From positions 1-42,046 of the forward strand of contig CAZVFX010000063.1 in NCBI GenBank assembly GCA_964626565.1: a stretch of 42,046 bases of DNA, in the 5' to 3' direction. Under the pieces are notes generated by a model. It had not been told where the DNA came from. It saw only the letters and a program-made list of their open reading frames with translations, and ran no database searches. Below, piece by piece: positions 16,424-23,566 of this stretch. Position 1 is the first letter of the stretch, and every line of letters begins with the position of its first letter. The translations under genes were made by a program, and so were the position numbers. The stretch is from CAZVFX01 sp964626565. Lineage in GTDB: Bacteria; Myxococcota_A; UBA9042; CAIXZC01.

Positions 16424-17701
16424 ATGGTAGCGATTAGGATTGATGATGCAATCAAGGAGCAGGGGGCAAGGATCGTTGTTGTAGGCGCCGGGGGCGGTGG
16501 CGGCAACGCAGTGAACAACATGGTGGAGGCGCGCTTGGCGGGAGTAACGTTCCTCGTCGCCAACACCGACATGCAGGCGTTGGACAAGAGCAAGGCCGAC
16601 GAAAAACTGCAGTTGGGTGAACGCCTCACCCGGGGCCTGGGCGCGGGTGCGGACCCCCAGAAAGGAAGGGAAGCCGCGCTGGAAGACCAGGCCAGGATTT
16701 CGGAGCTCGTGCAGGACGCGGACATGGTGTTCGTGACGGCAGGCATGGGTGGCGGCACCGGCACCGGCGCGGCGCCCATCATCGCCAAGGCAGCCCAGGA
16801 CTCTGGTGCGCTGACAGTTGGCGTGGTGACGAAGCCGTTCGCATTCGAGGGGATCCCCCGTATGCGTAACGCAGAAGGGGGAATCGACGAGCTGGCGGAA
16901 TGCGTAGACTCACTCATCGTGATTCCCAACGATCGGCTGCTTGAAACCGCAAATGAGCCCATGGGGTTGCTCGACGCGTTTGCGTTCGCTGACTCGGTGT
17001 TGTGCGACGCGGTTCGCAGCATCAGCGACCTCATCGTAGTTCCGGGTCTCATCAACGTGGACTTCGCGGACGCCAAGCGGATTATGCAGTCCAAGGGCAA
17101 GGCGATCATGGGTATGGGCGAGGGCACCGGCGAAGGCCGCGCCAGCCAGGCTGCTCAGCGCGCCATGACCTCTCCCCTTCTCGAGGAGAGCGGCATTGAA
17201 GGCGCCACCGGAGTTCTGGTGAACATCACCGGCGGCCCGGACCTCAAGATCCAGGAGATCAACGAGGCGATGGACCTGATTCAGAAGACCGCGGCTTCTT
17301 CGGCCGAGATCATCATGGGATGCGTGATCAGCGACCAGCTTACCGATCGCATGCAGATCACCATCATCGCTACCGGGTTCGATATGGTTAGGGAATTCGA
17401 AGGCGAATTCGACTTGGAAGCGGCTGCGGAAATGCCCAGAGAGACCGCTCAGCCCGGTCACTGGCGGGAGCAGGAGCGTCCCCGCAACATCCTGGGGCAG
17501 CAGCATCAGCAGGAAAGGACCGTACAGGTTACCCAGCGTCGTCCCCTCGGCCGCCGCGCCCGCAGCGAGTACGCACCCGGTGGACCCCCGCCGCTGCCTA
17601 CCTCACGGGCGACTCGTCGGCCCACGTCCCATGCGACCAGGCCCGAAGAAGCGGACGCCGGCGACGATTTCGATCCCACCAAGCCGGAAGGCTGGTTCTA
17701 G
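16424..17701 (+). CDS. ftsZ: FtsZ, tubulin-like division ring protein
   Basis: FtsZ is the GTPase that forms the Z-ring. The ATG at 16424 is chosen because a perfect AAGGAGG (16409-16415) precedes it; an in-frame ATG at 16364 lies inside ftsA. The product is 425 residues. The core is canonical: GAGGGGGNAVNNM (about residue 20), the tubulin signature GGGTGTG (109-115), and the T7 region FADAKRIMQSKGKA. A Gln/Arg/Pro-rich disordered linker (about 335-405) follows. The tail ends DDFDPTKPEGWF and lacks the usual D-[IVL]-P-x-[FL]-[LI]-R peptide that binds FtsA and other partners; the other frames do not restore one. It is the last gene of the operon; the next gene is convergent. Confidence 0.97.
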   Translation: MVAIRIDDAIKEQGARIVVVGAGGGGGNAVNNMVEARLAGVTFLVANTDMQALDKSKADEKLQLGERLTRGLGAGADPQKGREAALEDQARISELVQDADMVFVTAGMGGGTGTGAAPIIAKAAQDSGALTVGVVTKPFAFEGIPRMRNAEGGIDELAECVDSLIVIPNDRLLETANEPMGLLDAFAFADSVLCDAVRSISDLIVVPGLINVDFADAKRIMQSKGKAIMGMGEGTGEGRASQAAQRAMTSPLLEESGIEGATGVLVNITGGPDLKIQEINEAMDLIQKTAASSAEIIMGCVISDQLTDRMQITIIATGFDMVREFEGEFDLEAAAEMPRETAQPGHWREQERPRNILGQQHQQERTVQVTQRRPLGRRARSEYAPGGPPPLPTSRATRRPTSHATRPEEADAGDDFDPTKPEGWF

Positions 17702-17721
17702 ACCCCCCCGCCGTTCCTTAG

Positions 17722-17739
17722 CTAAAATCTCCGATTTAG
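17722..17739. terminator. Weak AT-rich hairpin between convergent genes
   Basis: CTAAA (17722-17726) can pair with TTTAG (17735-17739), extended by TC/GA around one bulge. It lies in the 48-bp gap between the ends of ftsZ (plus) and the four-Cys lipoprotein gene (minus), where a bidirectional terminator is expected, but the stem is weak and there is no proper U-tract. No better terminator was seen. Confidence 0.2.
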
Positions 17740-17749
17740 ACTAACTTGC

Positions 17750-18904
17750 CTATTCAGCCGCAGTTGACAGCGCTTTGCCGCAGACTTCCCGGAAGCGGAA
17801 CAGCAGGCTCAAGAGTTCCTTGCGGTGGGCCGGGTCATCAACCCCGGTGCGGATCTTGTCGGCCACGGCCTCAATTTTCGCCGGGGCCTGATGCAGTGAG
17901 AAGGCCGAGATGCGGTCCGCGAAATCGGTCGCGGTGTCTTCAAGGGGGAGCCTGACCATTCTGGCGCAAACGTTGAAGACGGTCTTTTCGTTCGCTGCGT
18001 ACCATTCCTTCAGACTCTCGATGAGCTTGTCCGGTTCGTTGAGATTCTGCTCGATCATCATGTCGATCTGGTCGCTGAGAGTCATCGCCTCCAACCACGG
18101 GTCTTCATTGAGCGGGGGACGCTCCTTGACCTCTTTGTCCCTGGCAGCCCTCAGTTTCAGCACGCACCCGTCCATTCCGTCAAGCTTTGATTGGCTGAGC
18201 ATGCAGGCCGCAGCCTGGTCCGCAGCTTCATGTTCCGCGGTAGTAAACTCCTGCACGCAGGCCTTCTTCATCTCCGGTCCGGCGCTTTTCGCCGCGCCTG
18301 CCAGCTCCGGCGTTGCCATTGCCAGCGCGACGATATGGTCGCAGGCTCGGTTCCACAGTTCCGGGCCGTTGCCTTCCACGGGGGGTAGATCCTTCTTCCA
18401 GCGTGAGGTGTCGTAGCAGGGGGCCAGGTCATCAAAACCGGTGGCTGCAACCATGCAGCCCGCAGCCTTGTCTGCCAGTTCCCCGCCTATTCTCTCGAAC
18501 TCGGCCATACAATCCGCCACCATTTCGTCTTTTGGCGCCAGGTGCAGCATGGTCTTGGTCTCCGCGTGCGCGAGTTTCACGGCGTGGTCGCACGCGGCTG
18601 TCCAAAGCTCCACCCCGGTGGTCGGCGCCGGAGTCGGCTCAGGCTTACCATCCTTTTCTTCGGCCGTGGCCGGCGTCACTTCCGCGGGTGACGGAATGAT
18701 GTCTTTTAGGGGTGGGGAGGGTTCCTGAGAGGCTGAAGGGGCGGGTTTATCGGCCGGCTCCACCGGCTTTTCCGCCGGCTTCTTGTCCTGCTCCGATTTG
18801 GCGGCCGGTTCCTTGGTCTTCTCTGCAGGCTTTTGTCCCTTCTTGCAACCGGCAAGTAGTAGCATCGAGCAAGCCAGGATGGCGACTACGGTGTAACGTA
18901 GCAT
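17750..18904 (-). CDS. Lipoprotein with duplicated four-cysteine module
   Basis: No family recognised. A lipoprotein signal ends LLLAGC, with the lipidated Cys at residue 20. Then comes a Lys/Glu/Pro/Ala-rich linker (about 21-95), and two tandem homologous modules. Module 1 has Cys105, 132, 150 and 163 (intervals 27, 18, 13); module 2 has Cys188, 216, 234 and 247 (28, 18, 13). Each starts ELWxxACDH and contains EF...AxxxA and ACM or GCM. An alpha-helical C-terminal region follows with single Cys residues. The even Cys count suggests two disulfides per module in the periplasm. ATG 18904 is preferred over ATG 18916: GGAGG lies 5 nt before it, while the site for 18916 is inside a hairpin. It is convergent with ftsZ and probably monocistronic. 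Confidence 0.85.
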   Translation of the reverse strand: MLRYTVVAILACSMLLLAGCKKGQKPAEKTKEPAAKSEQDKKPAEKPVEPADKPAPSASQEPSPPLKDIIPSPAEVTPATAEEKDGKPEPTPAPTTGVELWTAACDHAVKLAHAETKTMLHLAPKDEMVADCMAEFERIGGELADKAAGCMVAATGFDDLAPCYDTSRWKKDLPPVEGNGPELWNRACDHIVALAMATPELAGAAKSAGPEMKKACVQEFTTAEHEAADQAAACMLSQSKLDGMDGCVLKLRAARDKEVKERPPLNEDPWLEAMTLSDQIDMMIEQNLNEPDKLIESLKEWYAANEKTVFNVCARMVRLPLEDTATDFADRISAFSLHQAPAKIEAVADKIRTGVDDPAHRKELLSLLFRFREVCGKALSTAAE

Positions 18905-18919
18905 GGTGTCCTCCATGAG

Positions 18920-18939
18920 GCGGCTCCTCGTTGAGCCGC
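18920..18939 (-). promoter_or_regulatory. Perfect hairpin in the lipoprotein gene leader
   Basis: GCGGCTC (18920-18926) and GAGCCGC (18933-18939) form a perfect 7-bp inverted repeat with a 6-nt loop, just upstream of the lipoprotein gene on the minus strand. In the transcript, the AGGAG that would serve the upper ATG (18916) lies in the loop and stem, while the GGAGG serving ATG 18904 stays free. It may choose the start site or be a protein operator; neither is proven. Confidence 0.45.
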
Positions 18940-18993
18940 ACAGCGATTATGGGATATTGACAACTTTTGATCAACCCGGTTCCGATGAGTGGG

Positions 18994-19824
18994 CTATGGG
19001 GCGGTCTCCGGTTGCCAGGCCTGCAGGCGTTTGTTCATGAGTTGCACAGCCTCGGGGTTGCTGTCCACCAGTAGGAAACGGCGGTGGTTGGCGGCCGCGG
19101 CTTCACCGGTAGTTCCGCTGCCTGCGAAAAAGTCGGCCACCAGGTCTCCGGGGCGGCTATGGACCCTTATCAACCGGTTCAAGATGCCTAGAGGCTTCTG
19201 GGTGGGGTAGCCGGTTCGCTCCTTGCCGTTGGTCGCCACGATGGTGTGCCACCACACGTCGGTGGGTGTCTTTCCCCGCTTGGCTTTCTCTGGGCCAACC
19301 AGCCCGGGAGCCATGTACGGAATCCGGTCCATGGCGTCGAAATCAAAGGTGTAGTTCCCCGGGTCCTTGGCATACCACAAGATGTTATCGTGCTTGGGAG
19401 ACCATCTCTTCTTGTTGCGTGCGCCATAGTCGTAGGCCCAGATTATCTCATTCATGAAACTGGCTCGACCGAAAATGGAATCCAGGAGCACCTTGCAGTA
19501 GTGCACCTCGCGATAGTCGATGTGAAAGAAGAGGGAACCGTCGTGGGCGAGCGCCCGGTGCATCTCCTCCAGCCTGGGCGTCAGAAAGGTATAGAAATCG
19601 TCGAAGCTGTCGGCAAAAGCCCGGTTGCCGAGCTGCTCTGTTCGGTACCGTTTGCCCCCGAAACCGATGCGGTCGCCCTGGTCATCGCGGGTGGTGCGCA
19701 CGCGGCGCGCCGCCTGAGATTTGCCGGTGTTGAACGGGGGGTCGATGTAGATCATGTTGACGCAGCCGTCTTCCAGTTTGCGAAGTACATCCAGGTTGTC
19801 CGCCAGCACGACTTTTCCGCTCAA
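18994..19824 (-). CDS. Solitary DNA N6-adenine/N4-cytosine methyltransferase, beta class
   Basis: This is an amino-methyltransferase of 276 residues. The catalytic motif IV, IYIDPPFNTG, is near the N-terminus and the SAM-binding motif I, DFFAGSGTTGEAAA, near the C-terminus. That order defines the beta class (as in CcrM and MboII). TQKPLGILNRLI precedes motif I as usual. The central target-recognition part is about 170 residues, and there is no C-terminal extension like that of CcrM. No restriction enzyme or specificity subunit is adjacent, so it looks solitary and may be regulatory. DPPF does not by itself separate adenine from cytosine targets. The likely start is TTG at 19824 with GGGAGG upstream; there is no in-frame ATG near it. 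Neighbours give no functional hint. Confidence 0.9.
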   Translation of the reverse strand: MSGKVVLADNLDVLRKLEDGCVNMIYIDPPFNTGKSQAARRVRTTRDDQGDRIGFGGKRYRTEQLGNRAFADSFDDFYTFLTPRLEEMHRALAHDGSLFFHIDYREVHYCKVLLDSIFGRASFMNEIIWAYDYGARNKKRWSPKHDNILWYAKDPGNYTFDFDAMDRIPYMAPGLVGPEKAKRGKTPTDVWWHTIVATNGKERTGYPTQKPLGILNRLIRVHSRPGDLVADFFAGSGTTGEAAAANHRRFLLVDSNPEAVQLMNKRLQAWQPETAP

Positions 19825-19897
19825 GGTACATAGCCTCCCGTCAAGAAAGCCAGAATAGCGCCTGGCGCAGCACAGGTCAACACAGGAGAGAATGGGC

Positions 19898-19926
19898 TTG
19901 CACTGGACCGAGAGGGGGGCTAAAGT
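19898..19926 (+). promoter_or_regulatory. Possible promoter of the ArsA-pair operon
   Basis: TTGCAC (19898-19903) and TAAAGT (19921-19926) are separated by 17 nt, 3/6 and 4/6 matches to sigma70 elements. They lie 27 nt ahead of the GTG start, in the 128-bp gap between divergent genes. Confidence 0.35.
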
Positions 19927-19952
19927 CCAAGGTCACAGTTTCGGAGGTTGTT

Positions 19953-20942
19953 GTGCGAGAAGTTCTGGAGAAGCGGCTGCTGCTGGTGGCCGGCAAAGGT
20001 GGGGTAGGGCGGTCCACGGTGACTGCGGCCATTGCCCTTGCCGCAGCCCGGGACGGGAAACGTGTGCTCATCGTTGAGTTTGAGGAGCCCACGCCCCAGA
20101 CCCGCTCGCCGCTGGCGGAGCTGTTTGGCCGGAGCCGATTCTCACCCCACCCGCAACGGCTTTCGGACGGAGTGTACGGGGTGACGGCAAAGCCGGAGCG
20201 GGGGACGGAGCTGTTTCTGGGCGCGGTGTTCAAGACTCCCAGGCTGGTGGGTCTGGCGATGCGCTCGAAAGCGCTTCTCAGATTTTTTCATGCCACCCCA
20301 TCGTTGCACGAGATGGGCCTTTTCTATCACGTGCAGACTCTTGAGAAGATGCGGAATCCTGACGGGAGTATGCGTTTCGACCTTCTGGTTATCGACATGC
20401 CGGCCACCGGGCACGCTCTGGCTCTTGCCGGACTGCCTGCGGTGCTGCTGCGTCTAATCCCGCGGGGCCCGGTAGCCGACGCGGTGACCGACGGTCAGAA
20501 GTTGCTTCATGATCCGCAGCGCACCAGCACCCTGGTGGTTACGCTGCCGGAAACGCTTCCCGTGAGTGAGAGCCTGGAGTTGATCGAGGGGTTGTCGGAA
20601 AGCGAAGTATCTGTGGGCGGTGTGCTGGTGAACCGGGTGCCGGGCCTGCCTTTCAGCGCGGACGAGATGAAGGCGCTGGAGGAGTTGAAGGCAGGCAGAA
20701 AGCTCTTGGGATTGAGGACGTTGGAGCGTCTTTCCCGTGCGGAGTCCTCCATTGATCGGCTACAGCGCGCCATAACCCTGCCGGTGTTCCGGCTTCCCGA
20801 ATGCCCGGAGACCGGGCAGGAGTTGGCTGATGCGGTGTCCATCGCGATCAGCAACCTCGTATCCCACCCGCCCCAAAGCAAAGTAACGGACGATCGCAGG
20901 CCGACCGAACCGGATCTGGTGTTATTTCGGGAGGACAGATGA
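19953..20942 (+). CDS. ArsA/Get3-like ATPase, partner 1 (Arg in the P-loop)
   Basis: A 329-residue SIMIBI-class ATPase. The deviant Walker A reads GKGGVGRST (14-22): the signature Lys15 is present, but the phosphate-binding Lys is Arg20. FDLLVIDMPATGHALAL is the switch II/Walker B-like segment and LVNRVPGL a later strand. Only one ATPase domain is present, unlike the tandem ArsA arsenite pump, and no arsR, arsB or arsC lies nearby, so arsenic efflux is unlikely. Paired single-domain ArsA/Get3-like proteins in other bacteria, such as Rv3679-Rv3680 of Mycobacterium tuberculosis, work together. The GTG start is supported by GGAGG at 19943-19947. The gene overlaps its partner by 4 bp (ATGA), which suggests stoichiometric co-expression. 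Confidence 0.88.
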   Translation: MREVLEKRLLLVAGKGGVGRSTVTAAIALAAARDGKRVLIVEFEEPTPQTRSPLAELFGRSRFSPHPQRLSDGVYGVTAKPERGTELFLGAVFKTPRLVGLAMRSKALLRFFHATPSLHEMGLFYHVQTLEKMRNPDGSMRFDLLVIDMPATGHALALAGLPAVLLRLIPRGPVADAVTDGQKLLHDPQRTSTLVVTLPETLPVSESLELIEGLSESEVSVGGVLVNRVPGLPFSADEMKALEELKAGRKLLGLRTLERLSRAESSIDRLQRAITLPVFRLPECPETGQELADAVSIAISNLVSHPPQSKVTDDRRPTEPDLVLFREDR

Positions 20943-22072
20943 GCGTCCTGGCTTCATACGTCGCAAACAAGCGAATCATCGTGAACTGTGGTGCGGGCGG
21001 AGTTGGCAAGACCACGGCTTCGGCCGCGTTGGCTCTGGCCGGGGCCAGAATGGGGCGGCGGGTACTCGTGCTTACCATCGATCCCTCCAAGCGCCTGGCC
21101 GAGACTCTGGGCGTGGCCCGAAACGAGCCGGAGCCGCTGCCGCTGCCTGAGGAGCGCCAGCGCGCAGCCGGGATCGTGCCCCCCGGCAGCCTGTCTGCCT
21201 GGGTTCTTCATCCGGGTCTCGTGACCGAGCGAGTGATCCGCACGCTTACCCGCACTGAGGAAGAGGCGCAGCGCATGCTGCAGAACCGGGTGTACCGCAA
21301 CGTCACCCACATGGTTGCCGGCATCCAGGAGTACGCAGCGGTCCAGGCGTTGCATGATCTGGTCAGTTCCGGCAACTACGATCTGGTGGTGCTGGATACG
21401 CCGCCGTCGCGCAACGCGCTGAACTTCCTGGAGGCTCCTTCCCGTCTTGCCAGATTTCTCGACGGCAGGATCTTCAAGCTCTTTCTGCCCAGGTCCGGGA
21501 TACTTACCGGGGCAGCCACCAGGTTGATATGGAAGATCGTGGCCACGGTCTTTGGTGAGGATTTCTTCCGGGAGTTTCAGTCTTTTCTGCAGCTTTTCAG
21601 TGGGATACTCGGGACGGTCAATGTCAACGCCAGGACTCTCAAGGCGAGGCTTCAGCGGACGGATGTTGCGTTTCTGCTGGTGACTGCTCCGTCCCGTGAA
21701 GCAATAAGAGAGGCTTTCCACTTTGAGGAGCGTATCAGGGAGCTGAATCTCCCCTTCGGCGGGTTCATCCTGAACCGCAGCCGGGTACCGGACGCGGAGC
21801 TGAAGTTCCCGGACGAGTCGTTGCTACCCGAGGCCGCCACGCCCTATCACGTCAGTGCACTGTCCAAGCTTATCGCGTTGGCCGAAGAAGAGCGGGCCGG
21901 AGCGGCTCAGGACATCGCGTTTCTTGCCCGCTTGAAGGAGCGGACCCTCGGTGCGGTGCCAGCACTTGCGGTGCCGGAAATACCCGGTGGCGTGGACGAC
22001 ATGAAGAGTCTCTCGAAGTTGGTCGACTGGCTGGTAGCGAGAGGATTTGCCGACCGGCGGGCGCCGGCCTGA
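20939..22072 (+). CDS. ArsA/Get3-like ATPase, partner 2 (Ala in the signature Lys position)
   Basis: A 377-residue relative of the preceding protein. Its Walker A is GAGGVGKTT (18-26): the phosphate-binding Lys24 is intact, but the signature Lys of the deviant P-loop, which reaches across the dimer interface in ArsA, Get3 and MinD, is Ala19. LTIDPSKRLAETLG follows as in Get3, and YDLVVLDTPPSRNAL is the switch II segment. The centre is rich in hydrophobic and aromatic residues (FLDGRIFKLFLP; ATVFGEDFFREFQSF), comparable in position to the client-binding helices of Get3. Arsenite-type CxxC cysteines are absent. It overlaps partner 1 and is followed after 19 nt by the SGNH hydrolase. Confidence 0.9.
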   Translation: MSVLASYVANKRIIVNCGAGGVGKTTASAALALAGARMGRRVLVLTIDPSKRLAETLGVARNEPEPLPLPEERQRAAGIVPPGSLSAWVLHPGLVTERVIRTLTRTEEEAQRMLQNRVYRNVTHMVAGIQEYAAVQALHDLVSSGNYDLVVLDTPPSRNALNFLEAPSRLARFLDGRIFKLFLPRSGILTGAATRLIWKIVATVFGEDFFREFQSFLQLFSGILGTVNVNARTLKARLQRTDVAFLLVTAPSREAIREAFHFEERIRELNLPFGGFILNRSRVPDAELKFPDESLLPEAATPYHVSALSKLIALAEEERAGAAQDIAFLARLKERTLGAVPALAVPEIPGGVDDMKSLSKLVDWLVARGFADRRAPA

Positions 22073-22091
22073 TCCCCACGGGAGACGGAGG

Positions 22092-23276
22092 ATGAACCGT
22101 CATACGATCCGTTTTGCAATAGCTCTTCTCTTCATCGCCGGCTGCCTGCTCACTTCCCACCAGACGTTCGGGTTGTTGTCGGTAATAACGTTCTTCCTCG
22201 GCTATGCGGCTCTCCTCGCCGGCCCTTTGGCACTGCTGGTAATTCTTGTTCGAGAAGGTCGGCTCGGCGGGCTTAGAGGCCGGCTTGTGTTGCTCGCGGT
22301 TTCCGGGTGGGTTTCCATGCTGGTGGCGTTGGCGGTGCTGGTGGGATTGCGCGGAGAGTTTCACCGTCCCCACTCCCATCGGGATGAGAACATATCGTTC
22401 CATCCTGAATTGGGCCATGCGCCGATCCTGCGCCCTGGCGACGCGGAGCGGGGGTTGGTGTTGGAGGACACAATCGGACAGCGACTGGAGACGGTGGACC
22501 CCACCCGAAAGCAAGTGCTGTTCATCGGTGACTCGGTGGTCTACGGCTGGCGTCTGGACGATGCTGAGACCGCGGCAGCCATTCTGGATGAGATGGTGCC
22601 TTCCGTACAGGTAATGAACGGAGCAGTATCCGGCTACTCGATCTCTCAATACTACCTTTACCTGCAGAGAGTGCTGGGCCGCATGAAACCCCGGCTGGTG
22701 ATTGTAGGTATCTTCGCAGGTAATGACTACGAGTCCACGGCTATGAGCAACTGGAGCGGGCATTCCACGCCGCTGTTCGTCCCCGACGGGCAGGGCCTGA
22801 AGCTGTGGCGACAGGATACCCCCCGCTTCAACTGCGTTGATTTTCTGTCGGGCAGTCTGCTTTTTAAGCCGTTGTGGGCCGACTTGAAGTTCGCAGAGCG
22901 ACTGGGCGGCCTGATCTGCAACGCCAGGACGCTGGCGGAGCCTGAGCACCGCGAGGTGGTGAGTCGGCTGCTCGCGGCTATCGAAAGGTTGGTTCGCTCT
23001 CACGACGCAGAGCTCATCTATCTGCTGCTGCCGGACCGATGGGATTTCACCGAGGGTACCTGGTACGCTCAGGAGAAAACCAGGTATCCTCACCTGGTTG
23101 ACCTGCTCACTGAGGGAGGCTACGAGGTCCACTGGTTCATGGACGACATCACCGCCACAGGCGACCCTGTCGAATCGCTCTACCTTCCCAAAGATTCCGC
23201 CCACTTGAGCGCCAGTGGACACAAGTTGTTGGCAGGTGCGCTGCGCAGGCGGCTGGCTGGGCACGGGATACGATAA
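22092..23276 (+). CDS. Membrane-anchored SGNH/GDSL-type hydrolase
   Basis: A 394-residue protein with three hydrophobic N-terminal helices (about 7-90) and a C-terminal SGNH hydrolase domain on the outside of the membrane. Catalytic blocks are visible: FIGDS with the nucleophile Ser148, NGAVSGYS (block II Gly), the oxyanion Asn in GND at 211, and DSAH with Asp368 and His371. Such membrane-linked SGNH domains often add or remove acyl groups on envelope glycans, but the substrate here is unknown. The start at 22092 follows GGAGACGGAG; an in-frame ATG at 22047 lies in the ATPase gene. It probably belongs to the same transcript as the ArsA pair. Confidence 0.88.
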   Translation: MNRHTIRFAIALLFIAGCLLTSHQTFGLLSVITFFLGYAALLAGPLALLVILVREGRLGGLRGRLVLLAVSGWVSMLVALAVLVGLRGEFHRPHSHRDENISFHPELGHAPILRPGDAERGLVLEDTIGQRLETVDPTRKQVLFIGDSVVYGWRLDDAETAAAILDEMVPSVQVMNGAVSGYSISQYYLYLQRVLGRMKPRLVIVGIFAGNDYESTAMSNWSGHSTPLFVPDGQGLKLWRQDTPRFNCVDFLSGSLLFKPLWADLKFAERLGGLICNARTLAEPEHREVVSRLLAAIERLVRSHDAELIYLLLPDRWDFTEGTWYAQEKTRYPHLVDLLTEGGYEVHWFMDDITATGDPVESLYLPKDSAHLSASGHKLLAGALRRRLAGHGIR

Positions 23277-23315
23277 TCGGCGGTGGCAAAAAAATGCTGG
23301 ACAGAGGGCGGTTTT

Positions 23316-23344
23316 GCGAGTATCTTTGCGCCCGCTTTACTCGC
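23316..23344 (+). promoter_or_regulatory. Inverted repeat next to the bS22-like promoter
   Basis: GCGAGTA (23316-23322) and TACTCGC (23338-23344) are a perfect 7-bp inverted repeat with a 15-nt spacer, ending 5 nt before the predicted -35 element. It is placed where an operator would be, or it could be a weak terminator of the hydrolase transcript, though no U-tract follows. Confidence 0.3.
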
Positions 23345-23349
23345 CGGGA

Positions 23350-23378
23350 TTGTGTTTCCAGTCCCTTACTGTTAGACT
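23350..23378 (+). promoter_or_regulatory. Possible promoter of the bS22-like gene
   Basis: TTGTGT (23350-23355) and TAGACT (23373-23378) are 17 nt apart, 3/6 and 4/6 matches to sigma70 elements. Transcription would start near 23385, about 30 nt before the ATG. The 137-bp gap after the hydrolase gene makes an independent promoter likely. Confidence 0.35.
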
Positions 23379-23413
23379 GACAGCGAGGATAGGCGCTGAG
23401 CTTGGAGGAGAGT

Positions 23414-23506
23414 ATGGGTAGCGTTACCAAATGGCGAAAGAAGAAGATCAACAAGCACAAGTATCGCAAGAAGAAGAAGATGGATCGCCACAAGAACAAG
23501 AAGTAG
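23414..23506 (+). CDS. bS22/COX24 (AURKAIP1)-like small basic ribosomal protein
   Basis: A 30-residue protein starting MGSVTKWRKKKINKHKYRK, with 17 Lys or Arg and 3 His and no acidic residue except one Asp. It aligns from residue 1 with mycobacterial bS22 (MGSVIKKRRKRMSKKKHRK...), the bacterial relative of the AURKAIP1/COX24 C-terminal domain. In mycobacteria that protein sits in the small ribosomal subunit near the decoding region. A strong GGAGGAG (23404-23410) sits 3 nt before the ATG. The gene is below the size cut-off of most callers. The match to bS22 is by eye; residues after about 20 diverge. Confidence 0.82.
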   Translation: MGSVTKWRKKKINKHKYRKKKKMDRHKNKK

Positions 23507-23566
23507 TTTCTACACCGTCAAGCTGCACGCCGTTCCTGGCTGTAGCGTACTCTCCAATCCCCAACA

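Noticed and set aside
19953..22072. Arsenite efflux function for the ArsA-like pair
   Set aside because: Single-domain proteins without the arsenite-binding cysteines, and no arsB, arsC, arsD or arsR nearby.
21870..23264. Long open frame on the minus strand (464 codons)
   Set aside because: Antisense to the SGNH hydrolase gene, which has complete catalytic blocks; the minus product has no recognisable domain.
23507..23566. Terminator between the bS22-like gene and the convergent GT-C gene
   Set aside because: No stem followed by a U-tract could be found in the 60-bp gap.
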